DNA from: Rhodovulum robiginosum
GTDB taxonomy: Bacteria > Pseudomonadota > Alphaproteobacteria > Rhodobacterales > Rhodobacteraceae
Direction: 5' to 3'
Assembly: GCF_003944755.1 (NCBI RefSeq)
Contig: NZ_RWGU01000048.1
Coordinates: forward strand, 158,501-222,500
DNA: 64,000 nucleotides
Shown: in pieces, positions 1-9,090 of the stretch
How positions within the stretch are numbered: the stretch's first letter is position 1
Layout: every line of letters begins with the position of its first letter
Program-made: the position numbers and the translations under genes
Notes under the pieces: generated by a model
Databases searched by the model: none
Seen by the model: only the letters and a program-made list of their open reading frames with translations
Told to the model about the DNA's origin: nothing

Positions 1-689
1 CCTCGCTGCTTCTGGTGTTCAGCTTCCTGGTTGTCACCGTCGGCGGTCTGGTCGAGATCGCGCCGCTCTTCTACCTCGAAAACACGATCGAGGAGGTCGA
101 GGGCGTGCGGCCCTACTCGCCGATGGAGTTGGCCGGGCGCGACGTTTACATCCGCGAAGGGTGCTATGTCTGCCACAGCCAGATGGTGCGCCCGATGCGC
201 GACGAGGTGGAGCGCTACGGCCACTACTCTCTCGCGGCGGAGTCGATGTACGACCATCCGTTCCAATGGGGGTCCAAGCGGACGGGGCCGGACCTTGCCC
301 GCCTGGGCGGGCGGTATTCGGATGACTGGCACGTGCAGCACCTGCGCGACCCGCAATCGGTGGTGCCCGAGTCGGTCATGCCGAAATACGCCTTCCTCGA
401 AAACCGGATGCTCGACGGCGAATACATCGGGGACCTGATGCGCACCCACGTGATGGTGGGCGTGCCCTATACCGAGGAGATGCTGGAAAACGCCAGGACG
501 GATTTCCAGGCCCAGATCGACCCCTTCGCCGATGGCGTGGACGGTCTGCTCGAACGGTACCCGGGCGCGCAGGTGCGCAACTTCGACGGAAATGACGGCA
601 TCTCGGAGATGGACGCGCTGATTGCCTATCTGCAGATGCTGGGGACGCTGGTCGACTTTTCGACCTTCGAGCCTGACGCGAGCCGGTAA
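1..689 (+). CDS. ccoO: cbb3-type cytochrome c oxidase subunit II, 5' end outside window
   Basis: Mono-haem c subunit of the cbb3 terminal oxidase, which passes electrons from CcoP to the CcoN catalytic subunit in the cytoplasmic membrane. The reading frame is open from the first bases (codons from position 3) to a stop at 687-689, so the N-terminus lies upstream; the GTG at 15 is an internal valine. The start of the fragment is the tail of the membrane anchor ([11 protein letters not shown]), followed by the periplasmic domain with the haem motif CYVCH at 162-176 and the family sequence SQMVRPM. ccoQ follows after 9 bases and ccoP after that, as in ccoNOQP operons. ccoN is expected just upstream. 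Confidence 0.97.
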   Translation, partial: SLLLVFSFLVVTVGGLVEIAPLFYLENTIEEVEGVRPYSPMELAGRDVYIREGCYVCHSQMVRPMRDEVERYGHYSLAAESMYDHPFQWGSKRTGPDLARLGGRYSDDWHVQHLRDPQSVVPESVMPKYAFLENRMLDGEYIGDLMRTHVMVGVPYTEEMLENARTDFQAQIDPFADGVDGLLERYPGAQVRNFDGNDGISEMDALIAYLQMLGTLVDFSTFEPDASR

Positions 690-698
690 GAGGACGCA

Positions 699-914
699 AT
701 GGACACATATTCCGCCATGCGCCACTTCGCCGACAGCTGGGCGTTGCTGGCCCTGACGGTGTTCTTCGTGGGCGTGGTTGTCTGGGTGTTCCGCCCGGGC
801 AGCACGCCCCAACACCGGGACAGTGCGAACATCCCCTTCCGTCACGACGACAAACCCGCCCGCACCGAGACGACCCATGACGGTGCGACTTCCAACAAGG
901 AGGCGCGGAAATGA
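699..914 (+). CDS. ccoQ: cbb3-type cytochrome oxidase subunit CcoQ/FixQ
   Basis: Small non-haem subunit that stabilises the cbb3 complex. 71 residues, the normal size. One membrane helix at about residues 14-32 ([17 protein letters not shown]) is followed by a charged cytoplasmic tail. The ATG at 699 lies 9 bases after the ccoO stop with an upstream GAGGA. The end overlaps the ccoP start by 4 bases, implying translational coupling. Identification rests on size, topology and position between ccoO and ccoP. Confidence 0.93.
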   Translation: MDTYSAMRHFADSWALLALTVFFVGVVVWVFRPGSTPQHRDSANIPFRHDDKPARTETTHDGATSNKEARK

Positions 915-1789
915 GCGCGAACGACAAAAGAGACCCGGACGAGGTGGAAACCACCGGCCACCAATGGGACGGGATCGAGGAGTACAACAATCCGCTGCCG
1001 CGCTGGTGGCTGTGGACCTTCTACGCCTGCATCCTTTACGCGCTGGTCTACATGGTGCTTTACCCGGCCTGGCCGCTGGTCAAGAGCGCGACACCGGGCC
1101 TTCTGGGCTACTCGACCCGTGAAAACGTGGAAAAGGAAATCCAGAAAGTCGCCGAAATGAACGCCGATCTCGTCGCCCAGCTGGAGTCGGTCGAGCTCGA
1201 CATGGAAGCGATCCGTGCCGACGATGCGCTTTACAATTACGCCGTCCAGGGCGGCGACGCGGTGTTCAAGACCTATTGCGCGCAATGCCACGGCTCAGGC
1301 GCGGCCGGTGTTCAGGCCTCGGGCTATCCCAGCCTGATCGACCCCGACTGGCTGTGGGGCGGCACGCTTGAGGAGATCTACTACACGGTCACCCACGGCA
1401 TCCGGAACGAAGACGACCCTGACGCGCGCTGGTCGCAGATGCCGGCCTTCGGCGACGACTACCTGACCGACGAGGAAATCGACTCGGTCGTGCAGTATGT
1501 CCGGCAAATTTCGGGGCAGGAACACGATGCCGCATTGGCAAGCGCCGGAGAAACGGTATTCCTCGATAACTGTGCAGCCTGCCACATGGAGGACGGCACT
1601 GGAGACCGCTATCAGGGCGCCCCGAACCTGACCGATGCGATCTGGCTATACGGGGGCGATGTCGAAACGCTGACCGAGACGGTCCGGTATGCGCGTTTCG
1701 GGATCATGCCCTCGCACGCCGAGCGTCTGTCCGAGGCCGAGCGCCGAGCGGTTGCAGTGTACGTTCATACCCGTGGCGGCGGCGAGTGA
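911..1789 (+). CDS. ccoP: cbb3-type cytochrome c oxidase subunit III (di-haem)
   Basis: Di-haem cytochrome c that is the electron entry point of the cbb3 oxidase. 292 residues, normal length. N-terminal FixP-type segment ([18 protein letters not shown]) precedes a membrane helix at about residues 36-58. Two periplasmic cytochrome c domains carry CAQCH (from residue 123, bases 1277-1291) and CAACH (from residue 221); methionines suitable as axial ligands occur in QMPAFG and GIMPSHA. The start overlaps ccoQ by 4 bases. A strong hairpin follows the stop at 1801-1822. Confidence 0.97.
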   Translation: MSANDKRDPDEVETTGHQWDGIEEYNNPLPRWWLWTFYACILYALVYMVLYPAWPLVKSATPGLLGYSTRENVEKEIQKVAEMNADLVAQLESVELDMEAIRADDALYNYAVQGGDAVFKTYCAQCHGSGAAGVQASGYPSLIDPDWLWGGTLEEIYYTVTHGIRNEDDPDARWSQMPAFGDDYLTDEEIDSVVQYVRQISGQEHDAALASAGETVFLDNCAACHMEDGTGDRYQGAPNLTDAIWLYGGDVETLTETVRYARFGIMPSHAERLSEAERRAVAVYVHTRGGGE

Positions 1790-1800
1790 CACAACGACTT

Positions 1801-1822
1801 CCGGGGGCCGCAAGGCCCCCGG
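1801..1822 (+). terminator. Hairpin after ccoP, probable terminator or processing site
   Basis: A perfect 9-bp inverted repeat (CCGGGGGCC / GGCCCCCGG) closes a GCAA tetraloop 12 bases after the ccoP stop. There is no T-tract, so it could act as a weak terminator or as an mRNA-stabilising end separating ccoNOQP from ccoGHIS. The rest of the 283-base gap to ccoG is unassigned; I see no FNR-type TTGAT-N4-ATCAA box in it. Confidence 0.55.
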
Positions 1823-2072
1823 TCGATGGCACCGGCCCCCGTCCTGTTCGCGCGTTTCCAAGGGGGTCGGTGTCTATCTATACTTATTCTAAGTCGCCCG
1901 TCCAGCCCAAGCTGCCCATACCCCTTTTCCCGAAGCGTCCCGCCGCGATATGTGATCGGCCCGCCGCTTTCATTCCCGCCGGGTGCGGTCTATCACCACA
2001 CCATGCGTCACACAGCGCGGCCCTGGCGCCCGGGGCCGGCCGACCAGTCCCGATCCTGAACGGAGTGAGCTT

Positions 2073-3509
2073 GTGAGCTCGACAGACCAGCCCCCCGATC
2101 GCCTCTATTCCGCCCGCGAACCGATCTTTCCGCGGCGTGTTTCCGGCAAGTTCCGCAATCTGAAGTGGTGGATCATGGCCGTGACGCTGGGTATCTACTA
2201 CCTCACGCCCTGGATCCGGTGGGACCGCGGCCCCAACATGCCCGACCAGGCGGTGCTGATCGATCTGGCCAACCGGCGTTTCTTCTTCTTCTGGATCGAG
2301 ATCTGGCCGCACGAATTCTACTTCGTCGCGGGCCTTCTGATCATGGCGGGTCTCGGCCTCTTCCTGTTCACCTCGGCGCTGGGACGGGTCTGGTGCGGCT
2401 ATACATGCCCGCAGACCGTCTGGACCGACCTCTTCATCCTGGTCGAGCGCTGGGTCGAGGGCGACCGCAACAAGCGCGTCAGGCTGTGGAACGCCAAGTG
2501 GGATGGCCGCAAGACCCGGCTGAGGCTGACCAAGTGGATGCTGTGGCTGCTGATCGCCGTCGGCACGGGCGGGGCGTGGGTGTTCTACTTCGCCGATGCG
2601 CCGACGCTTTTGTGGAACCTTGTGACGCTTCAGGCGCACCCGGTGGCCTACACCACCATCCTTGTTCTGACGCTGACCACCTTCGCCTTCGGCGGGCTCA
2701 TGCGCGAACAGGTCTGCATCTACATGTGCCCCTGGCCGCGTATCCAGGCCGCGATGATGGACGAGGATACCATCACCATCGGGTATCGTGACTGGCGCGG
2801 CGAGCCGCGCGGCAAGCATCGCAAGGCCGCGGGGGCCGAGGTGCTGGGCGACTGCATCGACTGTTATGCCTGCGTGAATGTCTGCCCCATGGGCATCGAC
2901 ATCCGCGACGGGCAGCAACTGGCCTGCATCACCTGCGGGCTGTGCATCGACGCCTGCGACGAGGTGATGGAAAAGATCGGCAAGCCGCGCGGCCTGGTCG
3001 ACTACATCGCCCTGTCCGATGAGGCGCGCGAACGCGCGGGCCACGCGCCCAAACCGATCTGGAAGCATGTCTTCCGTTTCCGCACCATCCTTTACACCGT
3101 TCTCTGGGCGGCGGTCGGTGTCGGCCTTGTCGTCGCGCTGTTCATCCGCTCGGAAATCGACCTGACCGTGTCGCCGGTGCGCAACCCGATCTACGTGACG
3201 CTGCCCGACGGCTCGATCCGCAACGTCTACGAGGTGCGCGTTCGCAACAAGTTCGGCGAAGACCGCTGGTTCCAGATCGGCGTGACCCCGAACGACGTGT
3301 TCAGCGTCCAGGTCGAGGGCGCCGAGACCGGCCTCGTCTCGGTCCCGCCCGACGCCAGCGAATTGCAGCGCGTCTATGTCGTGGCGCCGGCCGGCAGCGA
3401 CGCCGCCACGGCCCCGCGCACCGAGCTGCGCATCTGGCTGCACGATATCGAGGGTGACGACCGCGCCTTTGCCGATACCGTCTTCAACGGAACCGGAACG
3501 GGGAAATGA
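2073..3509 (+). CDS. ccoG: Cytochrome oxidase assembly protein CcoG/FixG, iron-sulfur membrane protein
   Basis: Polyferredoxin-like inner-membrane protein needed for cbb3 assembly; in other bacteria it acts as a cupric reductase in copper delivery. 478 residues from a GTG at 2073 with CGGAG at 2061-2065; an in-frame ATG at 1983 would add 30 low-complexity residues before the conserved start. Several membrane helices (about residues 32-50, 83-103, 155-175, 190-210, 335-355) surround a ferredoxin module with two cysteine clusters, CIDCYACVNVCP and CITCGLCIDAC, typical of two [4Fe-4S] centres. A C-terminal periplasmic Ig-like domain is present. ccoH overlaps its end by 4 bases. Confidence 0.95.
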   Translation: MSSTDQPPDRLYSAREPIFPRRVSGKFRNLKWWIMAVTLGIYYLTPWIRWDRGPNMPDQAVLIDLANRRFFFFWIEIWPHEFYFVAGLLIMAGLGLFLFTSALGRVWCGYTCPQTVWTDLFILVERWVEGDRNKRVRLWNAKWDGRKTRLRLTKWMLWLLIAVGTGGAWVFYFADAPTLLWNLVTLQAHPVAYTTILVLTLTTFAFGGLMREQVCIYMCPWPRIQAAMMDEDTITIGYRDWRGEPRGKHRKAAGAEVLGDCIDCYACVNVCPMGIDIRDGQQLACITCGLCIDACDEVMEKIGKPRGLVDYIALSDEARERAGHAPKPIWKHVFRFRTILYTVLWAAVGVGLVVALFIRSEIDLTVSPVRNPIYVTLPDGSIRNVYEVRVRNKFGEDRWFQIGVTPNDVFSVQVEGAETGLVSVPPDASELQRVYVVAPAGSDAATAPRTELRIWLHDIEGDDRAFADTVFNGTGTGK

Positions 3510-3964
3510 GCGAGAGAAAACTCACCGGGCGCCACGTGCTGATCATCACGGTCACGGCCTTCGCTGTCGTGATCGGGGTCAACCTGACGCTGGCCTTCCA
3601 GGCGGTCAGCACCTTCCCCGGCCTGGAGGTCGACAACAGCTACGTCGCCAGCCAGAAATTCGACGCCGCCCGCAACGCGCAAGAGGCGCTGGGCTGGCAG
3701 GTGGCGCCGCGCTACGAGGACGGGGTGCTCAGGATCACCTTCACCGACATGGCCGGCCGCGCGGTCGATGTGGCCCGGCTCGACGCGACCGTGGGCCGCG
3801 CGACCAACGTGCAACAGGACCAGGCGCCGGATTTCAGCGGCTACGCGGGCGATTTTTCCGCCCCGGTCGACCTGGCGCCCGGTTACTGGAACATCCGGCT
3901 GGAGGCCGAGGCGCCCGACGGCACCCTGTTCCGCCAGCGCCTGGAGCTTTACGTGAGGGGCTAG
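3506..3964 (+). CDS. ccoH: cbb3 oxidase assembly protein CcoH/FixH
   Basis: Single-span membrane protein required for cbb3 assembly or stability. 152 residues: an N-terminal helix at about residues 9-32 followed by a periplasmic domain containing the family-like SQKFDAARNAQ stretch. The ATG overlaps the ccoG stop by 4 bases and ccoI begins 4 bases after its end, so ccoG-H-I-S forms one tightly packed transcript. No metal-binding motif is evident. Confidence 0.92.
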   Translation: MSERKLTGRHVLIITVTAFAVVIGVNLTLAFQAVSTFPGLEVDNSYVASQKFDAARNAQEALGWQVAPRYEDGVLRITFTDMAGRAVDVARLDATVGRATNVQQDQAPDFSGYAGDFSAPVDLAPGYWNIRLEAEAPDGTLFRQRLELYVRG

Positions 3965-3968
3965 GCCC

Positions 3969-6161
3969 ATGGGCAGCATCGAAACCTCCCGACCGGCCGC
4001 CTGCCCCGCCTGCGCCGTCGCGCCCGCTGCCGAAGAGCTGGCCGAGGGCAGGGCACCCGACAAGGCGCAGCTTTTCCTCTCGCTGCCGACGATCCATTGC
4101 GCGGGCTGCATCGCGGCGGTGGAACGGGCGCTGAACGCGATGCCCGGCGTGCGCGAGGCGCGCGTCAACCTTACGCTCAAGCGCGTGGCGGTCGAGGCCG
4201 AGCCCGACACGACCGCCGACGACCTGATCGCCGTGCTCGACCGGGTCGGCTATGAGGCGCACGAACTCGACCCCGGCATCATCGCCGCCACCGCCACCGA
4301 CAAGGCGGGCCGCGATATCCTGATGCGCATCGCCGTGTCGGGCTTCGCCATGATGAACGTCATGCTGTTGTCGGTCGCCGTCTGGTCGGGGGCCAGCGAC
4401 GCGACGCGCGACATGTTCCACTGGATCTCGGCGGCCATCGCCCTGCCGGCCATCGCCTTTTCTGCCCAGCCGTTCTTTCGCAACGCCCTGTCGGTGCTGA
4501 AACACGCGCGCCTCAACATGGATGTGCCGATTTCGCTGGCGATCCTGCTGGCCGCCGGCATGTCGCTGTACGAGACTGCCCAGCACGGGCCGCACGCCTA
4601 TTTCGACGCCGCGCTGTCGCTGACCTTCTTCCTGCTGGCGGGCCGCTATCTCGACCACCGCACCCGCGCCGTGGCGCGCTCGGCGGCCGAGGAACTGGCC
4701 GCGCTCGAGGTGCCCCGCGCGCTGCGCCGCGCCGCCGACGGGCAGGAGGAAACCGTCGCCATCTCGCAAATCGCCGTGGGCGACGTGGTACTGGTGAAAC
4801 CGGGCGCGCGGGTGCCCGTCGACGGGGTGGTGGCCGAGGGCCAGTCGGAAATCGACCGCTCGCTGCTGACGGGCGAGACGCTGCCAGCCTTTGCCGGCCC
4901 CGGCGCCCGGCTGAGCGCGGGCGAGGTCAACCTTACCGGGCCTCTTTCGGTCACGGTGACGGCGGCTGGCGAAGACAGCTCGCTGCACCGCATGGCCGAC
5001 CTTGTGGCCGTCGCCGAAAGCTCGAAAAACCGCTACACGTCGCTGGCCGACCGGGCCGCGCGCATCTACGCGCCGGGGGTGCATCTGCTGGCGCTGGCGG
5101 CCTTCCTCGGCTGGCTGGCCGGCACTGGCGGTGACGTACGGCTGGCGCTGAATATCGCCGTGGCGGTGCTGATCATCACCTGCCCCTGCGCGCTGGGCCT
5201 CGCCGTCCCGGCGGTGACCACCGCGGCCTCCGGGCGGCTGTTCAAGAAGGGAATGCTGATCAAGGACGGCACGGCGCTGGAGCGGCTGGCCGAGATCGAC
5301 ACCGTTGTCTTCGACAAGACAGGCACGCTGACCCTGGGCACGCCCGAGCCCACCAACCTGGGCAACCATCCGCGGCGCGAGCTGGAAATCGCGCTGGCGC
5401 TCGCCGGTCCGTCCGCGCACCCGCTGGCCAAGGCGCTGGCCGAGGCCGCGCGCAAGGCCGGCATCCATCCCGCGCCGCTGACCGACGTGCACGAGGTGCC
5501 GGGGCACGGCGTCGAGGGGCGGCTTGGCGGGCAGATAGTGCGGTTTGGCCGCGCCGCCTGGCTGGGCGCCGAGGCCGGCCCCGAGACCGCCGCCTGGTTG
5601 CGCGTGGGGCAGGGGGCCCCGATCGAGTTCACCTTTGCCGACAGGCTGCGGCCCGGCGCCCAAGAGGCCGTGGCCGCGCTGCGCGCGCGGGGGCTCGAGG
5701 TGCGGCTCTTGTCGGGCGATGCCGAGGCGCCGGTGGCCGATCTGGCCGGCCGGCTGGGCATTTCCGAATGGATCGCCGGTGCCCTGCCAGAGGAAAAGGC
5801 CGAGGCCGTGGCCGCGCTCAGCCGCGGCGGCAGGCGGGTGCTGATGGTGGGCGACGGGCTGAACGACACTGCGGCGCTGGCCGCCGCCCATGTCTCGATC
5901 TCGCCGGCCACGGCCCTCGATGCCGCGCGGGTGGCCTCTGATATCGTGCTATTGGGGCAAGACCTGGCCCCCATCGCCGAGGCAGCGACCACGGCGAAAA
6001 AGGCGACCCGCCGCATTCATGAGAACTTTGCCATCGCGGCGCTTTACAACATGATCGCCGTGCCGATCGCGCTGGCGGGCTTTGCCACGCCGCTGGCCGC
6101 CGCGCTGGCGATGTCGGCCTCTTCGATCACCGTGTCGCTCAACGCACTCAGACTGAGGTGA
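3969..6161 (+). CDS. ccoI: Copper-translocating P1B-type ATPase CcoI/FixI
   Basis: Heavy-metal P-type ATPase that exports copper for assembly of the CuB site in cbb3 oxidase. 730 residues. An N-terminal HMA domain has the metal site CAGC (after a further CPAC near residue 13). The transmembrane metal motif CPC is at residues 405-407, the phosphorylated aspartate is D449 in DKTGTLT, an HP dipeptide occurs in SAHPLAKAL, and the hinge is GDGLNDTAAL. Eight helices are expected. It starts 4 bases after ccoH and is followed by ccoS. Location within the cco cluster distinguishes it from general CopA pumps. Confidence 0.96.
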   Translation: MGSIETSRPAACPACAVAPAAEELAEGRAPDKAQLFLSLPTIHCAGCIAAVERALNAMPGVREARVNLTLKRVAVEAEPDTTADDLIAVLDRVGYEAHELDPGIIAATATDKAGRDILMRIAVSGFAMMNVMLLSVAVWSGASDATRDMFHWISAAIALPAIAFSAQPFFRNALSVLKHARLNMDVPISLAILLAAGMSLYETAQHGPHAYFDAALSLTFFLLAGRYLDHRTRAVARSAAEELAALEVPRALRRAADGQEETVAISQIAVGDVVLVKPGARVPVDGVVAEGQSEIDRSLLTGETLPAFAGPGARLSAGEVNLTGPLSVTVTAAGEDSSLHRMADLVAVAESSKNRYTSLADRAARIYAPGVHLLALAAFLGWLAGTGGDVRLALNIAVAVLIITCPCALGLAVPAVTTAASGRLFKKGMLIKDGTALERLAEIDTVVFDKTGTLTLGTPEPTNLGNHPRRELEIALALAGPSAHPLAKALAEAARKAGIHPAPLTDVHEVPGHGVEGRLGGQIVRFGRAAWLGAEAGPETAAWLRVGQGAPIEFTFADRLRPGAQEAVAALRARGLEVRLLSGDAEAPVADLAGRLGISEWIAGALPEEKAEAVAALSRGGRRVLMVGDGLNDTAALAAAHVSISPATALDAARVASDIVLLGQDLAPIAEAATTAKKATRRIHENFAIAALYNMIAVPIALAGFATPLAAALAMSASSITVSLNALRLR

Positions 6162-6165
6162 ACCG

Positions 6166-6324
6166 ATGGAGATGCTGGCCTATCTGATTCCGATCTCGCT
6201 CAGCCTCGGCGCGCTGGGACTGGCGGCGTTTTTCTGGGCGCTCCGCTCGAACCAGTTCGACGACCCGGAGGGCGACAGCCGGCGGATACTCAACGACGAG
6301 TGGGACGACCACCCCAAGCCCTGA
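6166..6324 (+). CDS. ccoS: cbb3 oxidase assembly protein CcoS/FixS
   Basis: Tiny membrane protein required for insertion of haem and CuB into CcoN. 52 residues from the ATG at 6166, 4 bases after the ccoI stop: a single helix (AYLIPISLSLGALGLAAFFWAL) followed by the family motif QFDDPEGDSRRIL and an acidic tail. It ends the cco assembly operon and lies tail to tail, 6 bases away, with the leftward carboxypeptidase gene. Confidence 0.94.
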   Translation: MEMLAYLIPISLSLGALGLAAFFWALRSNQFDDPEGDSRRILNDEWDDHPKP

Positions 6325-6330
6325 CGCCTG

Positions 6331-7743
6331 TCAGGAGCGCGGGCCGAAAAGCTGGCATTCCGCGCCGCGGGACTTCAGCCGCCGGCAGGCCAGCGCAGCC
6401 TGATCCTCGGTCATTCCCACGAAATTGGCCTCGAAACCGCGGCTGTTCTGCACCACCTTGCGCAGCGCGTCGTCAAGCGTGCCAAGCTCGCGCAGGGCGG
6501 TTTTCAAAAGCACCCTCTCGGCCTGGTAGCGCGATCCGTAGCGGCCGACATTTATGCCCCAATGCCGCCCGCCGGACGACGACAGGCGCGTCACGATCTC
6601 TTGCCCGGCGTCGGGCTGGGCGGCGCCCTGGGCCGTCGGGCGCGCGCTGGCAAGCGACAGCGCGGCGGGGCGGGGCCTGGGCGCGACGGCGACAGGCACG
6701 GCCGCGGCGGTCGCCGTCGGTGCGGTGGGTGTCGGCGCGGGGGCCGTGGCGGCCTCTTCGACGGCCTTCAGGATGTCGTCTTCAAGCGCGGCGATCACAG
6801 TGCCGGCGGCGGGTGCCGCGCTGGGCCGTGGCGCCGGCCGCGGCGACCGGGTGACGGCGATATCGGCGCTGGCCACATGGTGGCCATAGGCCGGGCGGCG
6901 GGGCTTTTTCATCGCCACGCGCGACGGCGCGCGCTGAAAGCCGAGATCGAGCAACTCGGCCACGCGGGCGTTGCGCGTGGCCGACGAGCGCCCCCCAAAG
7001 ACGGTGGCGATGATCCGCTCGTTGCCGCGCTCGGCCGAGGCGACGAGGTTGAAACCCGCCGCGCGGGTATAGCCGGTCTTGATGCCATCCGCGCCGCGAT
7101 AAGAGCCCAGCAGCCGGCGGTTGGTGTTCGATACCGTGCGGATGCCCGCATCGGTCGAAATGCGTGAGAAGAGATTGTAATATTGCGGGTAGTCGAAAAA
7201 GAGGTGCCGCCCCAGCGTGGTCATGTCGCGCGCGGTCGACAGGTGCCCCGCTTCGGTCAGGCCGTGGGCGTTCTTGAAGGTCGTCCGCGTCATCCCCAGC
7301 GATTTGGCGGTGCGGTTCATGCGCCGGGCAAATGCGGCCTCGGACCCCTCGATGGCCTCGGCGATGGCGGTGGCCGCGTCATTGGCCGATTTCACCGACG
7401 CGCCCCGGATGAGATAGCGGAACCGGATCTGCTGCCCGGCGCGCAGTCCCAGCTTGGACGGCGGCTCGGCCGCGGCCTTTTTCGAAATGCGCACCATGGT
7501 GTCAAGCGATATCTCGCCGTTCTCCACCGCCTCGAAGGCAACGTAAAGCGTCATCATCTTGGTCAGCGATGCCGGGTGCAGCCGCGAGTCGGCGTTGCGC
7601 GAATGAAGCACCTCGCCGTTGCGCGCGTCGATCACCATCGCCGCATAGGGCGCTGCCTGCGCCTGGATTGCGCTGAGGGCCACAAGACCCGCGAAGTAAA
7701 CGGAAATCAGCCCGATCCGGGCCGTACGCCCCAGGTTTTGCAC
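6331..7743 (-). CDS. D-alanyl-D-alanine carboxypeptidase (PBP5/DacA family) with C-terminal SPOR domain
   Basis: Penicillin-binding protein that trims the terminal D-Ala of peptidoglycan stem peptides in the periplasm. 470 residues from a GTG at 7743 with an AGGCAGGCAAG ribosome site; longer in-frame starts add an atypical leader. Signal peptide about residues 1-32 ending AQA. Active-site motifs appear in order: SLTK (S-x-x-K), SAN and KTG (GIKTGYTRAAG). A proline/alanine-rich linker leads to a C-terminal SPOR domain of about 75 residues (GGRHWGINVGRYGS onward), which in this family binds denuded septal glycan. Transcribed alone, convergent with ccoS. Confidence 0.92.
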   Translation of the reverse strand: MQNLGRTARIGLISVYFAGLVALSAIQAQAAPYAAMVIDARNGEVLHSRNADSRLHPASLTKMMTLYVAFEAVENGEISLDTMVRISKKAAAEPPSKLGLRAGQQIRFRYLIRGASVKSANDAATAIAEAIEGSEAAFARRMNRTAKSLGMTRTTFKNAHGLTEAGHLSTARDMTTLGRHLFFDYPQYYNLFSRISTDAGIRTVSNTNRRLLGSYRGADGIKTGYTRAAGFNLVASAERGNERIIATVFGGRSSATRNARVAELLDLGFQRAPSRVAMKKPRRPAYGHHVASADIAVTRSPRPAPRPSAAPAAGTVIAALEDDILKAVEEAATAPAPTPTAPTATAAAVPVAVAPRPRPAALSLASARPTAQGAAQPDAGQEIVTRLSSSGGRHWGINVGRYGSRYQAERVLLKTALRELGTLDDALRKVVQNSRGFEANFVGMTEDQAALACRRLKSRGAECQLFGPRS

Positions 7744-7905
7744 CTTGCCTGCCTTTTCACTGCCTCGTTCCGCCGGGTTTTCCCGGTCGGTTGTTAGATT
7801 AACAGTACCACACCCCAAAGGCGCAGAAAACAATTCTTTTCAAGGGTTTTTGAGCTGTTCTTTCAGTCCAGATATGGGGCCGGGCCGGCATCTGTGCACT
7901 AGATG

Positions 7906-8607
7906 TCAGGCCAGTCGCCCGACCAGATCGGGCAGCCCGGCCAGATCGGTCAGTTCATGGAACCGGGGGTGGTCTTGGGGCACTTCGGCATGTTCCAGCG
8001 CCCAGGTCAGATCGTGGGGCACGAACACCCCCCAGGCGCCGGCGTCCAGCGCCGGGATCACGTCGGAGCGCAGTGAATTGCCAACCATCATCGCCCGTTC
8101 GGCCCCATCGCCGTGGCGGCCAAAGATCTCGCCGTAGCGCGGCGCGGTCTTGTCAGACACGATCTCGACCCCGTCGAACAGCTCGCCCAGCCCCGATTGG
8201 GCGAGCTTGCGCTCCTGGTCCAGCAAATCGCCCTTGGTGATCAGCACGATGCGGTGGGACGCCGCCAGCGCCTCGACCGCGTCGCGCGCATGGGGCAACA
8301 GCTCGATCGGGTGGTTCAGCATCTCCTGGCCCGCGCGCAAAAGCTCGTGGATCACCGAGGACGGGACACGCTCGTCGGTAACCTCGATGGCGGTTTCGAT
8401 CATCGACAGCACGAACCCCTTGATGCCGAACCCGTACTGCCCGAGGTTGCGCCGCTCGGCCTCGGTCAGCCGCTCGTACAGGTGATCGGGCTCGGCATAC
8501 TCGGCCAGAAGCGTGGCGAATCGCTCTTGCGTCATCTTGAAAAAGCGCTCGTTCTGCCAGAGCGTGTCGTCGGCGTCGAAGCCGATGGTGGTGACAGAGG
8601 CCGTCAT
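7906..8607 (-). CDS. HAD-superfamily hydrolase
   Basis: Probable phosphatase of the haloacid dehalogenase superfamily; substrate unknown. 233 residues. Motif I is DADDTLW near the N-terminus, motif II threonine lies in VLITKGDLLDQ, the motif III lysine in SDKTAPRYGE, and motif IV in GNSLRSDVIPALDAGAWGV. A helical cap lies between motifs I and II. The ATG at 8607 is preferred because AGGAG is 6 bases upstream; the ATG at 8613 directly abuts that site. Divergent from clpS. The promoter of the preceding carboxypeptidase must lie in the gap at 7744-7905, which otherwise shows nothing. Confidence 0.87.
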   Translation of the reverse strand: MTASVTTIGFDADDTLWQNERFFKMTQERFATLLAEYAEPDHLYERLTEAERRNLGQYGFGIKGFVLSMIETAIEVTDERVPSSVIHELLRAGQEMLNHPIELLPHARDAVEALAASHRIVLITKGDLLDQERKLAQSGLGELFDGVEIVSDKTAPRYGEIFGRHGDGAERAMMVGNSLRSDVIPALDAGAWGVFVPHDLTWALEHAEVPQDHPRFHELTDLAGLPDLVGRLA

Positions 8608-8747
8608 GAACATCTCCTGCGGCGGGGCGCGCGTGACAATGCTACGCTGAGGCCCCTTTTCAGACCCCGGCCCTCGCATATATAAACAGATCGAGCCCAA
8701 GACCACCCAGATTGCCGGAGCCGAACGCCTTGACCGTCCGACCGCTG

Positions 8748-9071
8748 ATGATGTCCGACCGCGAGGACCGCCCCGATGATGAAACCGGGGTGATCACAAA
8801 AACGCGGCCAAAGACCCAGCGGCCGCCGCTTTACAAGGTGCTGCTGCTCAATGACGACTACACCCCGATGGAGTTCGTCGTGCATGTGCTGGAGCGGTTT
8901 TTCGGCATGAGCCACGCCCAGGCGTTCGAGCTGATGCTGACCGTTCACAAGAAGGGCGTCGCGGTGGTGGGGGTGTTTTCCTTCGAGGTGGCCGAGACCA
9001 AGGTGGCGCAGGTAATGGATTTCGCCCGCCGTCACCAGCACCCGCTGCAATGCACCATGGAAAAGGAATAG
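8748..9071 (+). CDS. clpS: ATP-dependent Clp protease adaptor ClpS
   Basis: Adaptor that delivers N-end-rule substrates to ClpAP. About 107 residues from the ATG at 8748; an ATG at 8751 and upstream TTG codons at 8730 (GGAG 9 bases before it) or 8712 are alternatives, so the start is uncertain. The core is clear: [17 protein letters not shown] with the substrate-binding Asn-Asp pair, then [12 protein letters not shown] and a C-terminus ending [15 protein letters not shown]. clpA is not adjacent. An RsmC-like gene starts 19 bases downstream. Confidence 0.95.
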   Translation: MMSDREDRPDDETGVITKTRPKTQRPPLYKVLLLNDDYTPMEFVVHVLERFFGMSHAQAFELMLTVHKKGVAVVGVFSFEVAETKVAQVMDFARRHQHPLQCTMEKE

Positions 9072-9090
9072 GGCGTCGCGCCCGCGCTCC

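Noticed and set aside
1884..3443. 519-codon minus-strand frame opposite ccoG
   Set aside because: ccoG is unmistakable on the plus strand; the opposite frame has no family features.
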